A stretch of DNA of 64,000 nt from Ustulina deusta. Lineage: Eukaryota; Ascomycota; Sordariomycetes; Xylariales; Xylariaceae. The notes under the pieces were generated by a model. That model had not been told where the DNA came from and made no database searches. It worked only from the letters and a program-made list of their open reading frames with translations. The position numbers and the translations under genes are program-made. The stretch spans positions 1 through 64,000 of the forward strand of contig JAJNNX010000003.1 of the NCBI GenBank assembly GCA_023159155.1, written 5' to 3'. This document shows, piece after piece, positions 23,224 to 35,346 of this stretch; positions within the stretch are counted from its first letter, which is position 1; the number at the start of each line of letters is the position of its first letter.

Positions 23224-25675
23224 ATGGTTGGAGACAACTTGAAGTATGATAATCTCAGCCAAGATGTGTACGACACTTTAAGCCGCGACAGCCTCGATTC
23301 GCCGGGGCATTCAGCCGGCAACGCGAGGCGTGAAGTCGATGTCCGGGACGGAGACCGGAGCGGCCAAGCACATGTTGGCGCCACAGCTTGCCCTAGCGCT
23401 CTGCACGTCGAGACTGGATCGGATGTTCTGGCGGATCATGAAGCGCAACGGCCGCATCAGCTATCCGGCCCGTCTCAGAGCGTAGTTGCATGGAAAGACT
23501 TGCCTAGGAAGGATCAGCTGCTTGTCATTACACTTGCCCGGCTCAGCGAGCCTCTAACACAGACTTCGCTACAGGTAACATGTTCTAGTTGATACATAGT
23601 GGGGGTTCCAACCCCTTTATCCCTCTACTTTTGAGGGGCCCGTCAGTCGCTGATAGCTCGTGCAGGCATATATGTTTTACCAATTGCAATGGTGTGAGTG
23701 GTCTCAACAATTTACTTTACTTTCTTCTCGTCCTTGCCCATGCTAAGAGCAGGAATCTGCACGTACCAAAATTTCCCGTAGAAGGAAAACCACCCAACTA
23801 ACTCTCGTTTAAAGTTGATCCAACCCTTCTTGATGCTGTCATCTCTAGCCAAGCGGGTATCTTGCACGCTAGCTTCACCGCGGCTCAGTTCTTCACTGCC
23901 ATGTTATGGGGTCGTATAGCGGACTCGAAGCTTGCTGGTCGCAAGACTGTCATCTTGATCGGCCTCCTTGGTACCCGTTAGTTAACCTAATGCCCCGTAT
24001 ACTCATGCGTCCTCATACTTACCGACTTCGTTTAGTGATATCGTGCCTGGGGTTTGGTTTCTCCACGAGCTTTTACCAGGCTTTATTTTTCAGATCCCTC
24101 GGCGGTATTACAAATGGCAACATTGGTGTCATGAGGACTATGTCAGTGTCCTTTGTCTAATGGGCGCATGTCAGTGCTAACCTCAATGGCTATGTAGGAT
24201 TAGCGAGACCATTCGTGAGAAGAAGTAAGCCGAGATTGCTGCTAGCCAAGAGTACAGGATGTATCTATCTAACTCCTCCACAGGTATCAGTCGAGGGCTT
24301 TCCTCATCCTACCTATGACCTTCAACATTGGTGTCATCGTAGGTCCTATCCTCGGCGGTCTGCTCTCCGACCCAGCAAATTCTTACCCTGGCGTCTTTGG
24401 GAACGTGGAGTTTTTTAAAAAGTTCCCATACGCAACGCCTAATATCGTCAGCGCTATCTTCTTGGGTACTGCATTATTGCTCTGTTGGTTGATGCTCGAA
24501 GAAGTAAGCCCATCTACCTCTACTACATCCGTAGGTTGCCACTAATGCTATAGACCCACGACTCTCTCCGTGACAAACCAGACATAGGCATCATATTAGG
24601 TCGAAAATTGAAGACATTTCTCTGGCGAGACAACAACTCTATAGCCTATGTCCCGCTTCATTCGCGTGACATGAGCATCAGTACCGTCACCACCGACTGC
24701 GAGCTCTCCTGTAGCACACCGCGCAACTCGGCCGAGGCAACGTTCAAGCAAGCAAGTACGCGTCGGCGATACACAAGCCGGTTGCCGTTCAGGCGTATAT
24801 TCACGCGCAATGTGTCTTTTACCCTCGTCTCGCACTTCTTTTTGGCGTTCCATGTAGGCACGTTCAATTCGCTCTGGTTCGTCTTTCTCTCCACGCCGGT
24901 ATATAATCCGGCAGACCCAGACCCGCCGGGCTTCAAGCCACACCTCCCCTTCCGGTTTACCGGTGGCCTCGGTCTTCCGCCCCGATCCGTGGGACTTGCC
25001 ATGGCATTGTTGGGTGTAATCGGAATTCTAATGCAGCTATTTCTGTATCCGTGGCTATCTGCACGGCTTGGAACATTACGCTCATGGCGCACTTTTCTCT
25101 TCTTATTTCCCGTCACGTATCTCGCCCTGCCGTTTTTGTCTGTTGTGCCTAGCTCGACTGCACCCCCAAGTCAGAAGACGGGCCTGGCGATCTGGGCGGC
25201 CATCAGCGGTGTGCTGTTTGTGCAGTTAGTATTTCTGAGTCATTTATTCCCCGATCTGGCAAAAATTCTGCTCCCATGTGCCATATGCCCACGCATGCTC
25301 CTGAAACACCCCACGTATACATAAATTCTTTGCTGTAAACGGTAGTTTCTAACTCTTATTAGAGTTTCGGCTCGCACGTTTGCGCTTCCTGCGCAGACAA
25401 TCTTGGTTAACAACTGCACGCCACATCCGAGTGTATTGGGCACTGTTCATGGGTTAGGGCAGAGCGCAAGCAGTCTCGCGAGAACGATTGGACCTGTTGC
25501 CGGCGGATGGCTTTATGGGCTGGGGTTGAGCCATGGACTCGTGGGGGGTGTCTTCTGGGGGATGGCTGGTGTGGCGGTTTCTGGGGTAGTGTTTAGTTTT
25601 TGGGTGGGAGAAGGTGATGGTCATGAGATATGGCTTGAGGGTGACGAAGAAGACGATGCGGGGAACGAGGATTGA
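23224..25675 (+). CDS. MFS transporter (DHA1-like drug/ion facilitator)
   Basis: Eight exons in phase: 23224-23574, 23666-23693, 23815-23970, 24036-24141, 24198-24224, 24284-24503, 24554-25224, 25363-25675; 623 residues. A hydrophilic N-terminus of about 95 residues precedes TM1 (LLVITLARLSEPLTQTSLQ). The loop after TM2, FTAMLWGRIADSKLAGRK, is the MFS motif A (G...D..GR(K/R)). FRSLGGITNGNIGVMRTMIS covers TM4. NIGVIVGPILGGLLSDP is the TM5 glycine/proline signature typical of 12-TM proton antiporters. A long central loop precedes TM7. The C-terminal half has TM11 (GQSASSLARTIGPVAGGWLY) and an acidic tail. Resemblance is to fungal Zrt/ZINC-facilitator or tetracycline-resistance-like transporters at the plasma or vacuolar membrane; substrate unknown. 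Seven introns is high compared with the core genes to its right. Confidence 0.88.
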
Positions 25676-28181
25676 CGAATTCATCTATAAGCGATCTTAA
25701 GTTCAGCCGATCGACTCAGATACGCTATACACAACTACACGTCACGAGGCAAATAGACGAGGATATGTACATGATACTTTCAAGTAGATATAGAATACGA
25801 ATTACAAATCATCTTGAAGCTGTTTCCCGCTTACTCGGCGACAGTGAGAAATCAGCAAATAAAAAAAGTGCGGCCCTGGTACGAACTGCCAGCTCGAATT
25901 CAGACCAGCCAAGCCTCTTCTCTATATCGATACTACGGCCGCCACCTGTGCGGAATGTTGTATGCTATAAGCAGGCTTCTGGTGCTAGCTAGCTATTGCC
26001 GACGTGATTTCGCACGTCATTGCATAGTCGAGGGAGAATGAGAATATTTGGGTCCTCTTCGCATCCTTCGCGTGGATGCCAGCACGCGCGATCGAGCTTG
26101 ACACCGTCAGCGGCTCGGCAGCCGCATACGAATACGCTAATGGTGTATTGACACATGATATATCCTGTAGTGTAAGCCTAGAAGCTGTTCTTTTTGAGGT
26201 GTTTTGTTTGTTGAATGAGGATGTCCAGTTGTTTCGTAGTTCAAATTTCTGTAAAACAGTTTTACTACCTGGCAGAGTGTACGGAACAGCGATAATGGGT
26301 TTATACTCGCCGGCACTGCTTTGTCTCTCTTCCCAGCTATCCGCCGTGCCCTTTAACCTCCTTGTTCCGAGCTTCTGCTGGGACACAATGTGTTGTGCAG
26401 CCCCAAAAGACATTTCAGGAAGGGTTGTTTGGTTGAAAGACGACTCGATATTGTTTGCTGGGCAAATAGGGTGACATTGTAAGCGATCTCCCGAGGAACA
26501 ATAGAGGTGGCCACAAGGATGCAAGATAACGGGTAACAATGCAAGTCGAGCAAGTCGCCACTCCTACCAGGACTAATAGAAGTTGGATGCGATATTTGCC
26601 ACAAACAGGATGAGTCTAGGGGGTAACTTTGATCTCTCAACGTCTAAAAATAAGCATATACCGACGATAGGAGCGATTAGCCTGTCAGCCGGTCGATATT
26701 GTATGTTTTCCTTACGATACGCATAACCAGAAGATCTCTCTTAACTATGCAACTCAACTGCACACGAAATACTTGGCTATTACAAGTAGTAGCTGTTAGA
26801 ATTAAGCTAGCTATTTCATTGTATATTGTTGCTGAGCAGAGTTTGCGCTAACTCCTGGGCGTGTTCTTGTAAATTTATATAGTGTTTTCGTGCCCTCGCT
26901 TTTTTTCGCTGCAAATACAAGCTCCCAATTAGGATACCCCATACCCTATTTAGAGTTAGCGCCTAATACCTATGTTCATATTACATAAGTACCTACCTAG
27001 GTTATATAAGGCTGTTGTGGCTGTTCTAGTTCCTTATCTCCAGCTTAAAGCGCCAAGATTGCAAGGTACAAGATTAGACTATTTTAGAGAAACACCCGAT
27101 TCGATATCCTTTCGCTCTTGTTTTTCGTTATTCTATTTATTATATCTAACAAAACATAACGGTAGGTTTTCTGTTCCATTAATTCGGAATGCAGAAAACC
27201 TGCAGACTGATTGGGCTTTTCCTGGTATTCTCTTGTATTGTGGGCTGTAGAGTGGATGGAAGCTAAGCACTGTAGCCTAGGTATTGTTGGTTGGGGGGGT
27301 TTACCATGTTGGGTTTTAGGTTCAAGTACCAATACTAGCGTGTCATTATCGAAAACCGAGGCGCTGCTTCGTGGTACGTGCTGCACCCAGACTACATAGC
27401 TTCGTCAAGCATCGCTCCATACCATTATTGCCACTCCTGTCCAACCTTGGGCACTAGGTACTTTACTATCTCCATTCATGGTAGGTACTACACACTATCG
27501 AGCTCAAGATTCGCGCTTGACACCTAATACCCACCTAATACCCACCTACCGCTACCACCACTACCTACCTATCCACTCTCTCATCCCAATCTACATGTTT
27601 GCCTCATCTCGACAAACGCCAGCCAACTATTAGCTAGGAGTCACAGCACTCCTACTGCTATCTCCTACAACCAGAGACCTGATAGATACTACTGACGGAT
27701 TGCCAACATCTGCCTGCTAATGTTTCGTCAGAACCTTGACTAGCAACAACAGTGGCTCGGAGAAACTGAATAGCGGCAAATAGAAAAGTATCAACAACCT
27801 CTCGTGTGCCAATTCTCCTGATGTCGATTACCTCGTCCCTGCTCGACCTGTCCGTCCACCTTGACCAGACGGCCTAAACAACTGCGATCCTTCTGCGATC
27901 CCCCCTAATTCGCCGCCATAGCACAACCTTCCCCCACCATTGCGTGCCGCCTCACGAACCGCAGCCTGCGGACCTCGCCCGCCTCATTGTTTCGAAGCAT
28001 GTATTGAGCAGCGACAACGATAAGCAGTGCGACGACGACGACGACGACGACAACAACAACAAGACACCAATTGTCTTGGACTGGTTGTGAAGCCCCTCAC
28101 CCACGCCCCCCCTCTCTCTCCTCGAGGACGCAACTCCCTCCGTATCCCCCCTCGCCCCCATTTGATCTCGCCCCGAGAACA
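25676..28181. other. 2.5-kb intergenic region, no supported gene
   Basis: Open frames near 25,985-26,539 (minus, 184 codons) and 26,076-26,474 (plus) overlap each other and match nothing I recognise. Near 27,245-27,345 a segment resembles a degenerate Pol III gene. Around 27,520-27,560 there are repeated CACCTAATACC units, and 28,029-28,062 holds (GAC)n/(AAC)n just before the phospholipase gene, within its likely promoter or 5' UTR. Confidence 0.4.
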
Positions 28182-31100
28182 ATGCCCCCCATCGATCGCG
28201 ATGACTCTATCTCGTCCGTCACGAAGGGCACTGGGGATTTACCCCTATCCCCAGACCAGCTCAACCAACCGGCCTCCATCCTGCATCTCACCGCCGACTC
28301 CCCCGGCTCTTCCCCCGTTCGCGACGCCGTTCCAATCCGCGACCTGCCCGTATCACCATCACAGATACTGGAGCTAGCCGAGCAGCTCAGGCTCGATGGA
28401 TTACATGACTGTCCAGATTCAAACGAGCGGGATCCCCACGAGCCCCATTCGCCACAGTATTCCTCGAATCCCACCGCCCCGGGTCGCTTGTCTCCTATCC
28501 AGCTGCCTCCCCTGAGGCGAACCCACCTCGTGACCCGTGCGTCCGACCAAGATGAAGTTGTTCTCGACGAGCCTGCCTCGCCGAGTCGACGAAGCGTGCA
28601 ATTTGCGCGCACCGATACTGTGCTAGAGCCCCCCCGACTACCCCATTCTAGACAGGCCTCATGGGATGATGCCGATACGACGGGCCGCTCTCGTAGCGAG
28701 AGATGGATGTCCAAGTTGATGTCAACGCTTGGCACCACCGGAGCCGCTCAGCCTCCGAGAGCACCGGGTCTGGCCGAGCATGGGGCCGCTTCTGCCGGTA
28801 GCTCGCCTATATTGAGCAGGTCTTATCATATGCCCGATACCCTGAGTGAGGAGCAAGGAAGCGATGCTGATGTGGAAGAGAGTGGCGATGAGGCACAGCA
28901 CAGAGAAGCGCCGAAGATGAAAAAGAGGAAGAGGATGAAGCGGCGTCTTAAACAGCTGGATGTCTTCACCGCTCCCAACACCCCCCGACAACCAGATGAA
29001 TTCGGGTCTCCCGGGGTGGGTGGCCGTTTCCAGGGCCTCGTGAGACGCTCGACCATGCCCGACGCTGCTGAGCATCGAGCTGGCTTATCCGAAGGGGAGG
29101 GTCGTGACCAGCTGGCAAGGAGGAGGCCTGCTTGGAAACGTGGCAGTTCGTGGGTAGGCACCCAACGAAATGGCAATGCCACTGCTGAAGAAGCCGAGAG
29201 TGCCCAAGTTCGAATACCTGGCCATCGGCGCCGGATCTCTGAGATGTTCGGCACCGGTGCTGGTGCCGCATCCGATGGGGAGGCCCTTAGCGCACCGAGG
29301 CGGCCCTTCTTGAGCTCCGAGAGAGCCGCAACTTTCGGCGCCCAGAGGTGGAAGCAGGTCAAGCACACACTAAAGATGCTGGGCAAGAAGAAGACCGACC
29401 AGTTTGACTTTTACAAGTCGGCTGAGCTCATTTCCGAGTTGCGTGCTGTGACACCAGCTGTCGTGATTCTTGCTAGTATGCTGCAGCGGGACGAACATGG
29501 TAATAAGCGTATCCCAGTTCTACTCGAGCAGCTGAAGATACGCGTCACCGATAGCAGCTCCGAGGATAGCACGAGCGAGAGACATTCCTTATTCACCATA
29601 TCTCTTGAATATGGCAACGGGAGCAGCCGGATGACTTGGACCGTCACTCGCAGTATTCGAGAGATCTGGAACATACATTGGAAGTATCGACTCTCGCTCA
29701 AAAACGACCGATCATTACCGACCAACGCAAACCAGCGTAGCCGCCCCAAACAACCCGCCTTCCCCAGAAAGGCGTTCCCGTACCTCAGGTCGTACCAGAA
29801 CCGGGACGAGTCTGACGAGGAGGGGGCGGCTCATGGTCCGAGGGCGGATGATACGGCCGCCGAAGGGACCGCAGCCGAAGGAACCGCTGGAGAGGGAACC
29901 GCAGCCGAAGGCACGGCGAGTGACTTCGATAGACGGCCTAACACGAGCAGGAAGAGGTCTCGTATGAATACTTTCCTGCCACGTCGGCAATCTTCTGGTC
30001 TAGGGGATGGCCGGGAAGGGTCTGGACTTAACCCCCAGAACGCGGCCGCAATGCAGAGGCGGTACATTGAAAAGCAGCGGAAAACTCTAGAAAAATATCT
30101 TCAAGATATGATCCACTGGCTTATGTTTCGACCGGATAGCAATCGACTGTGCAAATTCTTAGAGCTTTCTGCTCTTGGGGTCCGATTGGCGGCAGAGGGT
30201 AATTTCCATGGAAAAGAATGTTACATGCATATCCAGTCTACGAAAGGAATCGACTTCAGGCGCGTACTGACGCCGCAGAAGGTGATAGCGAGACATTCCC
30301 GAAAATGGTTTTTGGTCCGCCAGAATTATATCGCCGTCGTCGAGTCTCCTGCCACTATGAATATCTACGATGTTTACTTGGTCGATCCTCTCTTTCGGGT
30401 TGAGTCTAAGAAGAGCAAGTTGAAACGCTTCGGCAGGAAGATTAAAGGAAACACAGAAAAAGAAAAGGGGAGTGATGCCGCTAATTTTACCGATGAAGAA
30501 GTACCCGAAAAACATCATACCCTCAAAGTATTCACCGCTGAAAGAAAGATTAAGCTATTCTCCCGTAACCAGACTATTTTGCGACAATTCGAGCAGTCGG
30601 TCCTAGATATGTTGAAGCAAACTCAGTGGCATCAGCCTCATAGGTTCGGTAGTTTTGCGCCTGTGAGGAGAAACGCGTTTGCTCAGTGGTTGGTTGATGG
30701 ACGAGACTACATGTGGAATGTCTCGCGTGCTATTAGTATGGCCCAGGATGTCATCTATATTCACGACTGGTGGCTGAGTCCTGAGCTCTATATGCGTCGA
30801 CCGGCATGTATTAGTCAGAAATGGCGGCTCGATCGCTTGCTTCAGAGAAAGGCCAGGGAAGGGGTCAAGGTTTTCGTTATTGTCTACCGCAATGTGGAAC
30901 AAGCTATCCCTATAGACTCGGAGTACACCAAGTTCTCCCTTCTCAACCTACACGACAATATCATGGTGCTGCGATCACCAAACCAATTGAAGAAGAACCA
31001 GTTCTTCTATGCCCATCATGAGAAGCTCTGTATCGTGGATCATGATGTGGCTTTCATTGGTGGCATCGACTTGTGCTTTGGTCGATGGGATAACCCGCAA

Positions 31101-33778
31101 CACCCGATTAACGACGACCGGCCTACAGGCATGGAACCTAATGACGATGTTCCTCGGGATGGGGAACATTGTCAGCTTTTCCCCGGCAAAGACTACTCAA
31201 ACCCCCGAGTACTAGACTTCTTCAAGCTAGATGAACCTTACGCCGAGATGTACGACCGGAGCAGAATCCCACGAATGCCCTGGCATGATATTGCGATGCA
31301 GGTCACTGGGCAACCCGCAAGAGACCTTACGCGTCATTTTGTGCAACGATGGAACTACCTCCGACGTGAGCGAAAGCCTACACGACCTACGCCATTTCTC
31401 CTCCCTCCACCAGACGCTAATGAATCTGATCTTGCTGGTCTCGGCTTGTCTGGTACCTGCGAGGTCCAAATGCTGCGTTCGGCAGGTGACTGGTCACTCG
31501 GCTTCCCCAAAGATCTTAGAGAACACAGTATCCAGACCGCCTATGTCAAGCTTATCGAGGAGTCTGAACACTTTGTGTATATGGAAAACCAATTTTTCAT
31601 CACCAGCACCGAAACCTTGAATACGAAGGTTGTCAATCGTATAGGGGATGCCCTCGTCGAGCGCATCCTTAGGGCCCATCGAAACGATGAGGAATGGCGA
31701 TGTTGCATCCTGATTCCACTTATGCCTGGTTTCCAAAACACTGTTGACCAGGCTGAGGGGAGCAGCGTGAGGTTGATCATGCAATTCCAGTATCGAAGTA
31801 TCTGCAGAGGTCCACATTCCATATTTGGCCGTCTAGAGGCAGCGGGTATAAACCCTGAGGATTACATCTCCTTCTTCAGTCTGCGGGCCTGGGGTCACAT
31901 AGGCAAGAAGAACGCACTAGTTACAGAGCAACTCTACATCCATGCGAAGACCATTATCGTGGACGATCGGGTTGCTTTGATCGGATCTGCAAATATTAAC
32001 GAGCGGTCTATGCTGGGCAACCGAGACTCCGAGACGGCCGCCATCGTTCGGGATGCAGATATGATGTGGTCTACGATGGGTGGTGAACCCTATCGCGTGG
32101 GGCGGTTTGCTCACACTCTCCGGATGAGGCTCATGCGAGAGCACCTCGGCTTAGATGTAGATGCGTTCACCGAAGAGGACAGAGGGGCAGATCTAAGCGC
32201 TGCAGCCGAGTTTGAGACTGAGATGGACCAATTATATGATGATGAGTACCAACATCCTAACGCAGAAAGCTCAGTCAATGCTCAATATAGCACTCACTCT
32301 GGACAACCAAATCTCTATGGTACTAGAAGCTTCAATCATGATGCTCAAGATCCCGAAATTGTACGACCTTCATCCTCCTCCTCCTCCTCCCCCTCCGGCT
32401 TTTCCAGAGGCAAATCTCCCGAACGGGACACTCGCATCCACCAAAATGCAAGCCATGACAAAGACGTAAAAGGCTACGGCATAGATCACTGGAAAGAGGC
32501 CCAAGAAAAGGGACAAGACCTCGGGAGCGATTCAGCTGTTCTCAATGGTCGTGAGGTCGTTCTCTATCGATCTGGCCAGCCAGCGAGATCTCTGAACAAA
32601 CTGGCAGGCAATGACCTGATGGTTCATGGAGAAGACCAGGGCTCCGATAACGGGAACAATAGATTCCCACCATCCACTACCCATGGCCATAGCCAGATGC
32701 CCATTAGCGCGCAGCTTGCGGCCCTACCAGTGCTAGATGATACAGACATAGGAGGTCCGGCTGTTCGACTCGACGAATCTCGGCGACCCAGCTCCGAGTC
32801 TTCAAACCCACTACTTACCGATATCACACCCGCCAAAATTGACAAGAATTGCATGCGCGATCCGATTAGTCCTGCATTTTGGGATGACATTTGGACTAGG
32901 GTGGCAAGGAATAACACCACTTTATACCGTCGCGTTTTTCGATGCATGCCGGATAGTGAAGTATCCACGTGGAAAGACTACCACGAATTCGGCGACTATG
33001 CCCATAAGTTTGCGGAGAGCATGTTCGGCCAGAAAAGCGAAAATGATGAGACAAAGGCCCAAGTGACCGAGGTTAGTGGTGCTGCAGCAAGTATAGCGGT
33101 ACCGGCTATTGCATCAGCTGGTCCAGGTATCTTGGAAACACTGCAAGAGAAGGCAGTCACAGGACATGAAAGCGCCCCCAAGGTCCCTCTGGCCAATGGA
33201 CGTTTAAAGACTTTGAATGAGAAGATGCCACCTCCTGACCCAGATCACTCAGGCGATGTGGAGCACGGTGATCTGAACCCTGAAACGGAGAAGGTCGTTA
33301 TGAAGCAGTCACTAGAGGAGCCCTCTCCTATCCAACCCCCTGGGGATGTTCCTTTCCCGAGTTTTGATGGACAACAGGACGGCATGCACCTCGAGAGGCA
33401 GAATGACAAGAAGCAAGACAGACGGACAACCTTCTCGGCCTCCGAGAAGTCAGCACCGGTGTCGAATGGTGAGAGCACTATATATAATCATAACTCGACG
33501 AAGCGTCGCCGACGAGCTACTACTAAGGGGAGTCGACGTGGGCCGATCTTCCCATATGATGTGCTGAGCCGTGAGGATGCAGAGGAATGCTGTAGTATGA
33601 TACAAGGCCACCTCGTTCAGTTCCCCTACGATTGGCTAGAAGCAGAAGAAAAGGATAATCATTGGCTATACCAGGCGGACTTGTTAGCGCCAAAGGAAAT
33701 CTAGTAAGTCCAGTCCCATGTTGCCGGGTTGTTAATCCTGTTTAGGAAGAGTTTCGACTAACAATGAACAGCAATTGA
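28182..33778 (+). CDS. PLD1: Phospholipase D1 (Spo14-type, PX-PH-HKD)
   Basis: Hydrolyses phosphatidylcholine to phosphatidic acid and choline; the fungal enzyme acts in membrane traffic, sporulation and morphogenesis. Exons 28182-33703 and 33772-33778; splicing of the 68-bp terminal intron replaces an in-frame TAG with a tail ending EIYN. 1842 residues. The open frame extends upstream to 28,071 without an ATG, so the start is MPPIDRDDSISS. Order: disordered acidic N-terminus with a basic KKRKRMKRRLKQ stretch (about 246-257); PX-like region about 395-520; PH-like region about 690-830; first catalytic motif HEKLCIVD at about 946-953; second HAKTIIVDD from residue 1254 with the following GSANINERSM. 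Both HxKxxxxD motifs are intact. The C-terminal 500 residues are low complexity. A five-residue AEGTA repeat lies between the PX and PH regions. Confidence 0.95.
29853..29921 (+). repeat. 15-bp minisatellite within PLD1
   Basis: Four full 15-bp units from 29,862 plus a partial unit before them encode (A/G)EGTA repeats in the linker between the PX-like and PH-like regions. The unit length keeps frame, so copy number can vary without breaking the gene. Confidence 0.85.
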
Positions 33779-35346
33779 CCAATCAACTTGTCTTCCTCGC
33801 AGCAGCCTACTTGCACACATTATCCTGTTGCAAATTGCAATACCCTGTTGTTGTTCTTGTCGTCGTCGTCGTCGTCGTCCGAGATAGAACGCCTGTACAT
33901 CATACGCTTTTTGTCGGGGATCAGGTGAAACGGTCCACTAATTCACGCAGCACCAATAAAACTGCATCCAGGAATTATCTTTCAACTGGGGGATTCTGGC
34001 CGAAAAAAACCATGATATAGATTTGCATAATGTGTTTGTTGTCCACTTGCATTGCTTGGGTGTTGGCTACTGTTACTATATAACTATTCAAATGTTTTCC
34101 TACCTGTATTCTCCAGATCTACCCTTTTTTCGGTTGACTTCTTCATCGTAAGAATACCTGCCTCCTCATGGCTCTTTTCTTCCTACGGCTTATAAACCGA
34201 AGCGTGCTGTCTTATCGCGCCTTTCGTTGATCTGCTATATTTCAAGTAATAATTTTTGAGTAGATGTGCATGGTTAGATATCTATATGAAGAGGGACTTT
34301 ATCTATCTCATGTATCTTATATCGTTTGAATACCCCTTTCAGGAGGGAAAACTGTTGTGTGTGTGATATGCTAGGCTCCAATGCTCCACTACAGCCAGAT
34401 GGAATTGCCCTGTACTATGCTACCTGATCTCATACAAGAATTCGACGCCTTGTTCTAACTGTCCATGAATCTCCCACTATTTGGGGGTGCATTCAGCTCT
34501 CTTACTCTCCTTTCAACTTCTATCAAAGACCGTTGTGTCACTGGCACAACAACTGCATGACCATTCATCACATCATCGAATATCATCAATAAACAAGGAG
34601 GTATACATAAAATAATTGTCGAATACAATGTACAAGGTAGTTCCATTGAATTTGTTAAAATATCATGGCACCAAGTGAGTACAGCAAAAAGGAATCTTGG
34701 AATGGGCATTCATGACATTGAAACAGACAGATAGGGGTATCCCAGGGTATCATCCTCTGTAGCTCCAATTTTCCCACAACACCCACAAGAACGGAAGAAT
34801 CAAAATATATCCCAATTAATTCACTCGAGTATTCCCTTCCTTGTTATCCTGGTCGATCCATATGCTCCGGGTATGCTATGTGTAAAACCGAAACAGGACA
34901 GAATGAGAGTTTATTAGCGCGAGCGTCAGTGTGTCGAGTCGAGTAGTTCATTGGTTGGTTGGTTGGTTGGCATCCCCAAAATCTAACAACTTCAAGGTTT
35001 TTCGTCTGAAATTAAAACTAGCTTGCACAATAGTAAGACCTGGTAAGGGCATATCGAGTGATTAGAAGGAGTAGATGTGTCCAGGTCCCGTCCTTGCTTA
35101 ATGAATGCCTAGAATTGCCCGCCTAAATAACGCCTTCTAGAAAAAAATGCTGCTGTGATGAGTGCTAATCCTAACGCTGCTAAAAGAGTATATGACCCCA
35201 GGAGAAGGCTGGGAAGTGGGAAAAAGGGAAGGAAATTAAGGGCATCCAGAAAAGAGAATTGCAAGCCATTGCATGTATCGTTATGTTGCAAAGTCTGTCT
35301 GCTACAACACGTATCATCGTTATTGTTGTTGTTGTCGTCGTCGTCA
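33779..35346. other. Convergent 3' intergenic region
   Basis: Lies between the 3' ends of PLD1 (plus) and the coiled-coil gene (minus), so it mostly holds 3' UTRs and terminators. It contains GTC repeats at about 33,859-33,880, a GGTT run at about 34,951-34,970, and GTT/GTC triplets at 35,321-35,346. No gene is recognised. Confidence 0.5.

Noticed and set aside
10779..25675. Secondary-metabolite gene cluster
   Set aside because: Reductases and a transporter occur together, but no polyketide synthase, NRPS, terpene synthase or other backbone gene is present in the window.
25985..26539. 184-codon minus-strand open frame
   Set aside because: No recognisable domain and overlapped by an open frame on the other strand; composition does not look coding.
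28071..28181. Extended N-terminus of the phospholipase D frame
   Set aside because: The extension begins without an ATG; the first ATG in frame is 28,182.
28097..28738. 213-codon minus-strand open frame under PLD1
   Set aside because: Antisense shadow of a real GC-rich exon.
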